A stretch of DNA of 64,000 bases from positions 1 through 64,000 of the forward strand of contig JBHELQ010000064.1 of the NCBI GenBank assembly GCA_046262995.1, read 5' to 3'. Position numbers and translations under genes: made by a program. Source of the stretch: JBHELQ01 sp046262995 (GTDB lineage Bacteria; Actinomycetota; Thermoleophilia; Solirubrobacterales; Thermoleophilaceae). Below, in pieces: positions 15,842-23,789 of this stretch (position 1 is the stretch's first letter; every line of letters starts with the position of its first letter). The notes under the pieces are model-generated. The model did no database searches. It was not told the origin of the DNA and saw nothing but the letters and a program-made list of their open reading frames with translations.

Positions 15842-17722
15842 ATGTGCGGCATCGGCGCCATCCTCGACCCCGCCGGCGCCTGCGACGGCGACGCCGGCCA
15901 CCGCATGGTGGAGGCGCTTCGCCACCGCGGTCCGGACGGCGAGGCCGTGCGGCGGATCGGGCCGCTGACGCTGGCGCACACGCGGCTCGCGATCATCGAC
16001 GTCGCCGGCGGAGACCAGCCGCTCGCCTCCGAGGACGGCGCCGTGACGGCGATCGTGAACGGAGAGATCTACAACCACCGCGAGCTGCGCGCCGGGCTCG
16101 AGGGCGAGGGCCACCGCTTCGCGACCGGATCGGACTCCGAGGTCGTCGTCCACGCCTACGAGCAGGACGGCGCGGACTGCGTGCGCCGGCTCAACGGGAT
16201 CTTCGCCCTCCTGCTGTGGGATGCGCGCACAGAGCGGCTGCTCGCCGCGCGCGACCCGTTCGGCGTCAAGCCGCTCTACTGGTGGAGCGATGGCCGCCGG
16301 GTCGCGCTCGCCTCCGAGGTCGGGGCCCTGATCGCAGCCGGGCTGGTCGAGCCGCGGATCGACCAGGTGGCGCTCGACCACTATCTGGCCTGCAGGTTCG
16401 TGCCCTCGCCGCGCACCCTGTTCGCGGGCGTCCAGAAGCTGCCGCCCGCGTCAATGCTCGTCGCCGGCCAGCAGGAACCCCCGCGCGTGGACAGCTATCG
16501 GGAGGGGCCGGGCAGCCCGCACCTCGATGCCGCCCCGGGGGAACTGGCGGATGCCCTGGCCGAGCGCTTCGGCGACGCGGTCGAGCGCCAGATGATGTCG
16601 GACGTCCCCTACGGGGCCTTCCTGAGCGGCGGCGTCGACTCCGCAGCGGTGGTCGCCGCGATGGCACGGCGGGGCGAGCGGCCGCCGGACACCTTCACGA
16701 TCGGGTTTCCCGGTCACGGCTCGACGCTCGACGAGCGCGAGTTCGCCGCACGGAGCGCCCAGGCGATCGGCACCCGGCATCGCGACACCGCCATGATCGA
16801 GACCGACTACCTGGACGAGCTGGAGCGCTGCGTCCCGCGACTGGAAGAGCCCTGCGGGATTCCCTCTGCCCCGGCGCTGCTGCAGCTGTCGCGCTTCGCC
16901 GCCGGCTCGGTGAAGGTCGTGCTCGCGGGGCAAGGCGCCGACGAGCCGCACGGGGGCTACGGCTACCACCGGGCGGCGGCGCTGCTGCACCACGTGCGCC
17001 GGCTGCCGGGCTTCCTGGCCGGGCCGCTGGCCGCGGCAGCCGACGCCCTGCCCCGCGCCGCGCGCGCCAGGCGGGCGGCGCACCTGCTCGGCCGAATGCC
17101 CGACAGCGAGCGGCTGATGCGGCTGATCGAGATCACGACCCACCGCCAGCGGGCGCAGCTGACGGGCCGCCGCGGCGACGAGGCCCAGGCCGAGCGGCTC
17201 GAGACCGCGGGGGCGGTGCTCGACGACGTGGGAGACCGCGACCTGCTGGAGCAGGCCCTCTACTTCGACACCCGCTGGCGGCTCCCGGACGCGATCCTGC
17301 TCTGCAACGACAAGATGTCGATGGCGGCGAGCCTCGAGCTGCGGGTCCCGTTCCTCGACCTGGAGCTGATGCGGTTCGTGGAGCGCATCCCGGCCCGCAT
17401 GCGCGTCAGCGCTCGCCGCGGCAAGCGCCTTCATCGGGCGGCCATGGAGCGCCTGCTACCCAAGGAGATCGTCGAGCGGCCGAAGCACGGCTTCTCGACC
17501 CCCTACGACCGCTGGCTGCGGGAGTCGCTCGGAGATGAGGTCGAGCGCCGCTACGCGCCCGGCTCGGAGCTCGCCGGGTCGATCGACCCGCACACCGCCC
17601 GCCGACTCGTCGCCGAGCACCGCAGCGGGCGGTCCGATCACAAGAGCGTGCTCTTCTGCCTGCTGGAGCTGTCGGAGTGGCACCGCGCCTTCGTGGCGTC
17701 GCCTGAGCTCGCCGCCGCGTGA
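15842..17722 (+). CDS. asnB: Asparagine synthetase (glutamine-hydrolysing)
   Basis: The 626-residue protein has an N-terminal Ntn glutaminase domain starting directly at Met-Cys2 (MCGIGAILDP), with HRGPDGE and VNGEIYNHRELR, followed by the ATP-pyrophosphatase domain with the SGGVDS P-loop near 265. The motif that usually reads SGEGADELFGGY is GQGADEPHGGYGYHR here. The following glycosyltransferase overlaps by four bases. In such pairs AsnB homologues often amidate a cell-envelope or secondary-metabolite precursor instead of free aspartate, so general asparagine synthesis is likely but not certain. Confidence 0.9.
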   Translation: MCGIGAILDPAGACDGDAGHRMVEALRHRGPDGEAVRRIGPLTLAHTRLAIIDVAGGDQPLASEDGAVTAIVNGEIYNHRELRAGLEGEGHRFATGSDSEVVVHAYEQDGADCVRRLNGIFALLLWDARTERLLAARDPFGVKPLYWWSDGRRVALASEVGALIAAGLVEPRIDQVALDHYLACRFVPSPRTLFAGVQKLPPASMLVAGQQEPPRVDSYREGPGSPHLDAAPGELADALAERFGDAVERQMMSDVPYGAFLSGGVDSAAVVAAMARRGERPPDTFTIGFPGHGSTLDEREFAARSAQAIGTRHRDTAMIETDYLDELERCVPRLEEPCGIPSAPALLQLSRFAAGSVKVVLAGQGADEPHGGYGYHRAAALLHHVRRLPGFLAGPLAAAADALPRAARARRAAHLLGRMPDSERLMRLIEITTHRQRAQLTGRRGDEAQAERLETAGAVLDDVGDRDLLEQALYFDTRWRLPDAILLCNDKMSMAASLELRVPFLDLELMRFVERIPARMRVSARRGKRLHRAAMERLLPKEIVERPKHGFSTPYDRWLRESLGDEVERRYAPGSELAGSIDPHTARRLVAEHRSGRSDHKSVLFCLLELSEWHRAFVASPELAAA

Positions 17723-18708
17723 AGCGCGTCCTCTTCGTGCACAACGCGGAGGCCAGCTTCGTGGCGATCGACCGGGCGATCCTGGCCGAGCGCTACGAGC
17801 TCGACGACCTCTACCAGCCGGGGCGCCTGCCGAACCCGCTGGCCGTCCTGCGCGGCGTGGCGGCAGCGGACCTTGTGTTCGGCTGGTGGGCCTCCTGGCA
17901 CACCTTCTTCCCGATCACCCTCGCCTGGCTCCTCCGGAAGCCGTCGCTCCTGATCGTCGGCGGCTTCGACACGGCCGCCATGCCTGACATCGACTACGGC
18001 TATCAGCAGGGCGGTCTCCGGCGCTGGGCGAGTCGCTGGATCATGAAGCGCGCGCGCCGGCTGGTCACGAACTCGAACTACAGCCGCGCGGAGATCGACG
18101 CCAACACGCCGATCCCGGCCGAGCGGGTGACGGTCGTCCACCACGGCGTGCCCGACCCGTTCGGAGAGCTGCCGCCGGAGAAGGAGCGCACTGCCCTGAC
18201 CGTCGGCACGCTGGTGCGGAGGACGCTCGTGCAGAAGGGCCAGCGCCCGTTCGTCGAGGCCGCGTCACTGCTGCCGGACGTGCGCGTCGTCTTCGTCGGC
18301 AAGTGGGAGGACGACGCCGTCGACGAGCTGCGCGCGCTCGCCTCTGGCAACGTGACCTTCACCGGCCGCCTCTCCGACGCGGACCTGCACGAGACCTACC
18401 GTCGCGCGGCCGTGTACGTGCAGGCCTCGCGCCACGAGGGCTTCGGCCTGGCCGTGGCCGAGGCGATGCTGGCCGGCTGCATCCCGGTGGTGATGAATGC
18501 CACGGCGATGCCCGAGGTGGCGGGCGACGCGGGCGTGATGATCTCCTCCCAGGAACCCGACGAGATCGCGGACGCGGTTCGCCGCGCGCTGGAGCTGGGC
18601 GCGGACGCACCGCGCCGGGCGCGCGAGCGGATCCTGCGGGAGTTTCCGCTCGAGCGCCGGCGGCAGACCCTGCTCGAAATCGCGCAGGAGACGCTGGCCG
18701 GGCGCTAG
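17719..18708 (+). CDS. GT4-family glycosyltransferase
   Basis: The 329-residue GT-B protein has an N-terminal acceptor domain (KRVLFVHNAEASF) and a nucleotide-sugar domain with the retaining GT4 pattern HEGFGLAVAEAMLAGCIPVV (E-x7-E). No transmembrane segment. It starts with GTG inside the asnB stop (GTGA), so expression is coupled. Sugar donor and acceptor cannot be told from the sequence; the pairing with an amidotransferase suggests cell-surface glycan or glycolipid modification. Confidence 0.85.
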   Translation: MKRVLFVHNAEASFVAIDRAILAERYELDDLYQPGRLPNPLAVLRGVAAADLVFGWWASWHTFFPITLAWLLRKPSLLIVGGFDTAAMPDIDYGYQQGGLRRWASRWIMKRARRLVTNSNYSRAEIDANTPIPAERVTVVHHGVPDPFGELPPEKERTALTVGTLVRRTLVQKGQRPFVEAASLLPDVRVVFVGKWEDDAVDELRALASGNVTFTGRLSDADLHETYRRAAVYVQASRHEGFGLAVAEAMLAGCIPVVMNATAMPEVAGDAGVMISSQEPDEIADAVRRALELGADAPRRARERILREFPLERRRQTLLEIAQETLAGR

Positions 18709-18727
18709 CCCCGCGGACGCGCCGCGA

Positions 18728-19129
18728 CTACTCGCGCAGGCCGACCGCCTCGAGCGCTTCCTCGCGGTTGGTGAAGGTCTCCTGCCTGGCGATCTTGCCG
18801 TCGCGCAGCGTCGCGACCCAGGCGCCCGGCTGGGCGTCCAGCGTTACGCCGCTGGTGCGGGCACGCGCGTCCCAGGTGCCCAGGATCAGCACGTGATCGC
18901 CGAGGTCGCGGTACTCGAGCGGGTGCGTCTGGAAGAGCTCCCAGTCCTCGTCGAAGCGCCTGAGCCAGTCTCGGATCTCCGCGTACCCGCGGTAGACGGT
19001 TCCCTCGAGCCGGGCCGTGATCGGCACGAGCTCGACGTCGGGGTGCATCAGCTCGAGGAAGGCGTCCACGTCCCGGTTGTTGAAGAACTCGTGAAACCGG
19101 CGCATCGTCTCGATGTTCTGCTCGGACAT
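18728..19129 (-). CDS. SnoaL/NTF2-like fold protein
   Basis: A 133-residue alpha+beta cone protein: MSEQNIETMRRFHEFFNNRDVDAFLEL, then HPDVELVPI and GYAEIRDWLRRF, typical of SnoaL-like proteins. Members range from polyketide cyclases to small-molecule binders; no catalytic residues are diagnostic here. It starts five bases after the stop of the deacetylase-like gene and is probably co-transcribed with it. Confidence 0.8.
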   Translation of the reverse strand: MSEQNIETMRRFHEFFNNRDVDAFLELMHPDVELVPITARLEGTVYRGYAEIRDWLRRFDEDWELFQTHPLEYRDLGDHVLILGTWDARARTSGVTLDAQPGAWVATLRDGKIARQETFTNREEALEAVGLRE

Positions 19130-19134
19130 CGTCC

Positions 19135-20085
19135 CTAGGCGGCCGGCGCCCCCAGCCGCCAGAAGCGGCCGACCTGGTCGCGGGCCGGAGGCGTCAGCTC
19201 ATGCACGTCCACAGGGCGCGTCTCGCCGCCGTCGACGAGCGCTTCCATCGTCGCCGCCACGGAGGCAGCGAGTGCGTCCAGGTCGTAGCCGCCCTCGAGC
19301 ACGCAGCCGACGGGCACGCCGAGCTCCGTGGCGAGAGCGCGCACGTGGCGGGTCATCTCCGCGTAGGTGGATGTCTCGAGCCGGCAGCCTCCGACGGGAT
19401 CGTCGCGGTGGGCGTCGTAGCCCGCCGAGACCAGGATCAGGTCGGGGCCGAACTCGCGGGCAGCCGGCACGACCACGTGCTCGACGAGCGACAGCCACAG
19501 CTCCTCATCCGAGCCGCCCGGCACCGGCAGGTTGATCGAGAAGCCTTCGCCATCCCCCGAGCCGGCATCCGAGAGCGGGCCGGTGCCGGGATAGAAGGGC
19601 GACTGGTGGAGACTCGCGAACAGGACCTCGCGGGAGCCGTGGAAGATCGCGTTCGTTCCGTTCCCGTGATGGACGTCCCAGTCGAGGATCAGCACCCGCT
19701 CGGCTCCCAGGTCGTCGAGCGCGTGTCGCGCCGCCACGGCGATGTTGTTGAAGAGGCAGAAGCCCATGCCGCGCGCCCGCTCCGCATGGTGGCCGGGGGG
19801 CCGCAGCGCCGCGAAGCCCCACGGAGCCTGCCCGCGAAGCAGCGCCTCGACCATGGCGCAGGCGCCGCCGGCGGAGCGCAGCGCCGCCTCGAAAGAGCCG
19901 GGGCTGGTCGGCGTGTCGGGATCGAGCGCCTGGCCGCGTGCGCTCGCCTCGCGCGCCGCGTCGACGTGCTCCCGCGGGTGCACCGCCAGGAGGCTCTCGT
20001 CCTCCACGCGCGGCGCCTCCCGCAGCTCCCAGCCGAGCCAGTCGCGGGACTGGAGCTCGCGCTCGAGCGTCACGATCCGCTCCAC
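19135..20085 (-). CDS. Histone deacetylase / acetoin-utilisation (AcuC-like) amidohydrolase
   Basis: Zinc-dependent deacylase of the class II HDAC fold. Visible active-site motifs are RPPGHHAE, the zinc-site DWDVHHGNGT, and YDAHRDDP with LEGGYD later. Bacterial members deacetylate acetyl-polyamines, acetoin-pathway proteins or protein lysines. The first canonical codon is GTG at 20085, yet the conserved family N-terminus (FRHPSSLEHDTGPRHPERVE) is encoded upstream in the same open frame, up to about 20160, where no ATG, GTG or TTG exists before a stop. An ATC follows a TACGGT box by six bases. The true start is unresolved. Confidence 0.88.
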   Translation of the reverse strand: MERIVTLERELQSRDWLGWELREAPRVEDESLLAVHPREHVDAAREASARGQALDPDTPTSPGSFEAALRSAGGACAMVEALLRGQAPWGFAALRPPGHHAERARGMGFCLFNNIAVAARHALDDLGAERVLILDWDVHHGNGTNAIFHGSREVLFASLHQSPFYPGTGPLSDAGSGDGEGFSINLPVPGGSDEELWLSLVEHVVVPAAREFGPDLILVSAGYDAHRDDPVGGCRLETSTYAEMTRHVRALATELGVPVGCVLEGGYDLDALAASVAATMEALVDGGETRPVDVHELTPPARDQVGRFWRLGAPAA

Positions 20086-20179
20086 GCGCTCGGGGTGGCG
20101 CGGGCCGGTGTCGTGCTCCAGCGAGGAGGGGTGGCGGAAGTAGAGCGGCGCCGCGATCGGGATACCGTACCCCCGCTCC

Positions 20180-21649
20180 GTGGCCGATCAGTCCCCAATG
20201 CGCGTCGACGTCGCCGTCGTCGGCGCGGGAGCCGCGGGGCTGTACGCCGCCCTGGTCGCCGCCCGCGAGGGCGCGCGGGTGGCGCTCGTGTCCCGCTCGC
20301 CGCTGGCCGAGAGCGCCAGCTACTGGGCTCAGGGCGGGATCGCCGCGGCGCTGGCGGCCGACGACTCGCCGGAGCGCCACCTGGCCGACACGCTCGACGC
20401 GGGGCGTGGCGCGGCCCGCGAGAGCGCGGCGCGGGTGCTCTGCGAGGACTCGCCCGCCCGGGTGCGGGAGCTGGAGTCGTTCGGCGTGCGCTTCGACGCG
20501 GACCGCCGGGGCCGGCTCGCGCTCGGCCTCGAGGGCGGCCATTCGCGCCGGCGGATCGCCCACGCCGGTGGGGCCGCGACGGGAAGGCGGATCACCCGCC
20601 AGCTGTCCGCGCTGGCGGCCACCGACGACCGGATCGAGGTGCTGGAGCTCAGCACCGCGGCGATCCTGTGGGTCCACGAGGGCCGCTGCGTCGGGCTGCT
20701 CGCGCAGTCGCGCCGAGGCCCGCCCCGTGCCGTGCTCGCTCGCGCGACGCTGCTCGCCACGGGAGGCGCCGCCGCCCTCTGGCAGCGGAACACGAACCCG
20801 CCCGGCGCGGTCGGCGCGGGCATGTCGCTGGCGCACGCAGCCGGCGCGGCGCTCGCCGACCTGGAGTTCGTCCAGTTCCACCCCACGGCGCTGGCCGCCG
20901 GAAGCGCGCGGGACGGCTTCCTTGTGACCGAGGCCGTGCGCGGCGAGGGGGCCACGCTGCTTGGAGAGGGCGGCCACCGCTTCGTCGACGAGCTTGCAGC
21001 GCGCGACCAGGTAGCCCTGGCGATCCAGGCCGAGCTGCGTCGCAGTGGCGAGCGGGCGGTGCGGCTCGACATGCGCGCGGTGGACCTCGAGCGTTTCCCG
21101 AACATCGCGGCCGCGCTTGCCGAGGCCGGCCTCGACCCGCGGCAGGAGCCGGTCCCGGTGGCTCCGGCCGCGCACTACGTGATGGGCGGTGTCGCGACCG
21201 ACCTCGACGGTCGCTCGAGCCTGCCCGGCCTATACGCCGTCGGGGAATGCGCCTGCACGGGGCTGCACGGCGCCAACCGGCTGGCCTCGAACTCCCTGGC
21301 CGAGTGCTTCGTGTTCGGCCGGCGGGCGGCGCTCGCCGGGACGGGCGAGGAACAGCCGGCGCCGGACTCGGGGCCGCCCGAGCTACCGGCGGAGCCTCCC
21401 TCCCCGGGTGAAGGCACGCGCGCTGCGCTTTGGGAGCACGCCGGCCTGGTGCGCGAGGCCGATGGGCTCCGCCTCCTGCTCGACGATCCCTTCCCGCTCG
21501 CCCGGCTCATCGCCCGGGCCTGCCTGGCCCGCGAGGAGAGCCGTGGAGCCCACCAGCGGGCGGACCATCCGCAGGCCGAGGCCGCGCTGGACGCTCGGCA
21601 CGCGGTGATCGGCCCCGACGGTCAGCCGGCATTCGAGCGCTGGGACTGA
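20180..21649 (+). CDS. nadB: L-aspartate oxidase
   Basis: NadB oxidises L-aspartate to iminoaspartate for NAD synthesis. The FAD-binding Rossmann motif VGAGAAGLYAAL lies near the N-terminus; the active-site region EFVQFHPTAL and the FAD-contact block GLYAVGECACTGLHGANRLASNSLAE are intact. GTG at 20180 is used; ATG at 20198 gives a product starting MRVDVAVVGAG and is equally possible. nadA and nadC are not adjacent. It diverges from the deacetylase gene with almost no gap. Confidence 0.93.
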   Translation: MADQSPMRVDVAVVGAGAAGLYAALVAAREGARVALVSRSPLAESASYWAQGGIAAALAADDSPERHLADTLDAGRGAARESAARVLCEDSPARVRELESFGVRFDADRRGRLALGLEGGHSRRRIAHAGGAATGRRITRQLSALAATDDRIEVLELSTAAILWVHEGRCVGLLAQSRRGPPRAVLARATLLATGGAAALWQRNTNPPGAVGAGMSLAHAAGAALADLEFVQFHPTALAAGSARDGFLVTEAVRGEGATLLGEGGHRFVDELAARDQVALAIQAELRRSGERAVRLDMRAVDLERFPNIAAALAEAGLDPRQEPVPVAPAAHYVMGGVATDLDGRSSLPGLYAVGECACTGLHGANRLASNSLAECFVFGRRAALAGTGEEQPAPDSGPPELPAEPPSPGEGTRAALWEHAGLVREADGLRLLLDDPFPLARLIARACLAREESRGAHQRADHPQAEAALDARHAVIGPDGQPAFERWD

Positions 21650-21672
21650 CCGGCGCGAATACCATCCGCGCC

Positions 21673-22167
21673 CTGAGCGACGCGCCCCCAGAACTGGTCG
21701 AGCTCTTCCACGAGGCGATGGCCTCGCTGCCCTCGGGGGTCGCGGTGATCACGGCGCGCCGAGCCGACGGCAGCCCGTGCGGGCTCGCCGCCACCTCGAT
21801 CTCCGCTTACAGCGCCAGCCCGCCCTCGCTGCTCGTGTCCATCGCGCACAGCTCGCGCTGCCACGGCGCGCTGACCGCCAGCCAGAGCTTCGGGGTTCAC
21901 ATCCTCCGCGCCGACGAGCTGTCGCTGGCGCAGGTCTTCGCCGGGCGCGGCGACGACAAGTTCGCCGGCGTGGCCTGGCGCTGGGACGCCGACGTCCCTG
22001 AGCTCGAGGGCACGCTGGCCTACCTGCGCTGCCGGCGCGCCGCCAACTTCGAGCACTACGACCACACGCTCCTCGTCGGCGACCTCACCGACGGCCGGAT
22101 GGGCCCCGGCGAGCCGCTGCTCTACGCCCGCCGGCGAATGGATTGGCTGCTGCGGCTCGAGGAGTAG
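21673..22167 (+). CDS. Flavin reductase-like FMN-binding protein
   Basis: A split-barrel flavin reductase domain: LPSGVAVITARRADGSPCGLAATSISAYSASPPSLLVSIA, then FAGRGDDKFAGV and the HYDHTLLVGDL stretch near the end. Such proteins reduce FMN or FAD with NAD(P)H for partner oxygenases. No ATG, GTG or TTG precedes the conserved N-terminus; the CTG at 21673, seven bases after TACCAT, gives a full-length product of 164 residues, while the first ATG (21718) would cut off the first helix. It is convergent with the R2lox-type oxidase gene, with only three bases between the stops. Confidence 0.82.
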   Translation: MSDAPPELVELFHEAMASLPSGVAVITARRADGSPCGLAATSISAYSASPPSLLVSIAHSSRCHGALTASQSFGVHILRADELSLAQVFAGRGDDKFAGVAWRWDADVPELEGTLAYLRCRRAANFEHYDHTLLVGDLTDGRMGPGEPLLYARRRMDWLLRLEE

Positions 22168-22170
22168 CGG

Positions 22171-23079
22171 TCAGGCCGCGACCGGCAGGCCGACGCCGAT
22201 CACCTTCAGGCGCCGGGTCAGCGCGGTGTAGGCGAACTCCGTCTGCTCCTGCGAGGTGTAGCCGAAGAACTCGTACTCGTCGCCCAGCTTGTAGCCGGGC
22301 GGGACGAGCACCCCGGCCGCGATCGGGAGCAGCTCGGCGAGCACGTCCTGGACGCGCTTCTTGAGCGCCTCGTCCGTGCCCGTCTTCTGCTGCAGGAACC
22401 AGGTCCCGTAGGCGACGTGGCGGTGCTCGTCGCGGGCGATGTTGCCGAAGCCCTCGACGAAGCCCGGCATCAGGCCGTTCTTCTCGAAGTAGTCGAGCAG
22501 GAAGTGCTGGCCCGTCAAGGCGAGCGTTCCCTCGATCACCATGTGGTAGGTCGCGACGAAGTCGACCTTCGCGGCCAGGTCGCCCGGATCCGCGATCAGC
22601 CGCTCGCCCGCCTTTACCAGCGACTCGTCGAAGAGCGTCACGAAGGCGTCGGTCACGTTCTCGCGGACGCGCGCGAGCCGGTCGCTGATGCCGTCCGCCT
22701 CGTAGTCGAAGACCTCGCGGTAGTAGCGGTCGAAGAACTGCATGTGGCGCGCCTCGTCGACCTGCTGCGTCGTGAGGAACGCCTCCTCCTGCTCGTCCTC
22801 GTAGGCCATCACGAGCCCGGAGAACTGGGTCGTCACGCGTTCCTCGCCGACGAAGAAGGAGGACAGGACCCACAGGATCTCGTCCTTCTCGTCGTCGTCG
22901 AAGCGCTCCCAGTCGGCGCGGTCGCGATCCAGCTCGATCATCTGCGACTGCCACTGCTGCCGCTCCCACAGCCCGTACAGCTGCTGCGGGTCCATCAGCT
23001 TGAGCGTGCGGTTCAAGTACGAGTCGTCGCTGACCGTCGCAACGTCGCCCTGCTGGCTGAGGTCCAGCAGACTGGCCAT
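22171..23079 (-). CDS. R2-like ligand-binding oxidase (R2lox-type, NrdB superfamily)
   Basis: A ferritin-like di-metal carboxylate protein of 302 residues. Metal ligands can be read as Glu79, Glu109/His112 (EARH), Glu183 and Glu218/His221 (EHRH). Two further positions match the R2lox subgroup: Val82 three residues after the first ligand and Tyr178 five residues before the third, the pair that forms the Val-Tyr ether crosslink in Mycobacterium R2lox. This argues for a Mn/Fe oxidase instead of a ribonucleotide reductase subunit. No nrdA is nearby. Substrate unknown. Confidence 0.8.
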   Translation of the reverse strand: MASLLDLSQQGDVATVSDDSYLNRTLKLMDPQQLYGLWERQQWQSQMIELDRDRADWERFDDDEKDEILWVLSSFFVGEERVTTQFSGLVMAYEDEQEEAFLTTQQVDEARHMQFFDRYYREVFDYEADGISDRLARVRENVTDAFVTLFDESLVKAGERLIADPGDLAAKVDFVATYHMVIEGTLALTGQHFLLDYFEKNGLMPGFVEGFGNIARDEHRHVAYGTWFLQQKTGTDEALKKRVQDVLAELLPIAAGVLVPPGYKLGDEYEFFGYTSQEQTEFAYTALTRRLKVIGVGLPVAA

Positions 23080-23244
23080 GGGCGCAGTCTTGCAGGGCGC
23101 GAGCGCCCCGGCCAGGCCAGTCTCGAACGACCTGGGTCGGGGGCTCTTAACCCCTGCTTAACGTTCCGTTCGCTGGCGCTTCAAACGACGTTGTTTCAAT
23201 CGCCACGTCAGCAAGGTAGCTGCACCCAGGGATAGGGAGGGCAG

Positions 23245-23667
23245 ATGTACCAGTTCAGTCGCTCGATGTACCGGGAACTGGCGCTCGACGTACGACGGGA
23301 GGTGGGCGAGGACATCTGCGTCACCCGCCAGCGCTTCCTGCGCTCGTGCGAGGCGTCCATGGAGCGGCTCGCGGTGGACCGCCACTACTTCGCGAAGCCC
23401 GTTCGCACTCTCTTCAAGGACGTGCGCGACTACTTCCCGATCGGGCATCAGCTGCGCGTGTATCGAGTGGTCGAGAAGCACGTCCGGCTGGCGGTCGAGT
23501 ACGTCGACTCGCAGGCCCGCGCCGGAGTGACCTTCGACGGCAGCCCCCTCTGCTGCCATGCGAGCACGCGCAGGGGCACTCCGTGTCAGCGCGTGCCGCT
23601 TCCCGGCAGCAAGTACTGCCCCTCGCACAAACATCTCGAGGAGGATTTCGCGGTCGTCGCGGCGTAG
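23245..23667 (+). CDS. Unknown protein with C-terminal Cys/His metal-binding-like motif
   Basis: The 140-residue protein begins MYQFSRSMYRELALDVRREV after a good GGGAGG site. The first ~100 residues are helical and rich in Arg and Val, without a domain I recognise. The C-terminus carries C-x3-T-x2-G-x2-C-x6-G-x2-Y-C-x2-H, a small knuckle found in several uncharacterised families and likely to bind zinc. The 165-base upstream region contains an imperfect palindrome (TTCAAACGACGTTGTTTCAA, 23180-23199), and a strong terminator follows the gene, so it is a free-standing unit. Confidence 0.65.
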   Translation: MYQFSRSMYRELALDVRREVGEDICVTRQRFLRSCEASMERLAVDRHYFAKPVRTLFKDVRDYFPIGHQLRVYRVVEKHVRLAVEYVDSQARAGVTFDGSPLCCHASTRRGTPCQRVPLPGSKYCPSHKHLEEDFAVVAA

Positions 23668-23738
23668 AACGCTAGAGACTTCGCTCCCGCGAACCGGAGC
23701 CACGGCAACGGTGCAGGGGGTCCTCTTGTGAGACATGC

Positions 23739-23760
23739 GGGGCGGCCTTCGGGCCGCCCC
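23739..23760 (+). terminator. GC-rich hairpin with UUCG tetraloop after the Cys/His-motif gene
   Basis: GGGGCGGCC-TTCG-GGCCGCCCC forms a perfect 9-bp stem. It is followed by GTGTCGTTCC, only weakly U-rich, so it is a probable but not textbook intrinsic terminator. It separates the preceding gene from hyuA. Confidence 0.7.
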
Positions 23761-23789
23761 GTGTCGTTCCGCGTGATAGGACCGCTCAC

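Noticed and set aside
15438..15996. Large minus-strand frame extending rph upstream across murI, the pilin gene and the asnB start
   Set aside because: It merges shadows of three real genes; rph begins at the GTG overlapping the murI stop.
22171..23079. Ribonucleotide reductase beta subunit
   Set aside because: Metal ligands alone would allow it, but the Val and Tyr positions fit R2lox better and no nrdA is present.
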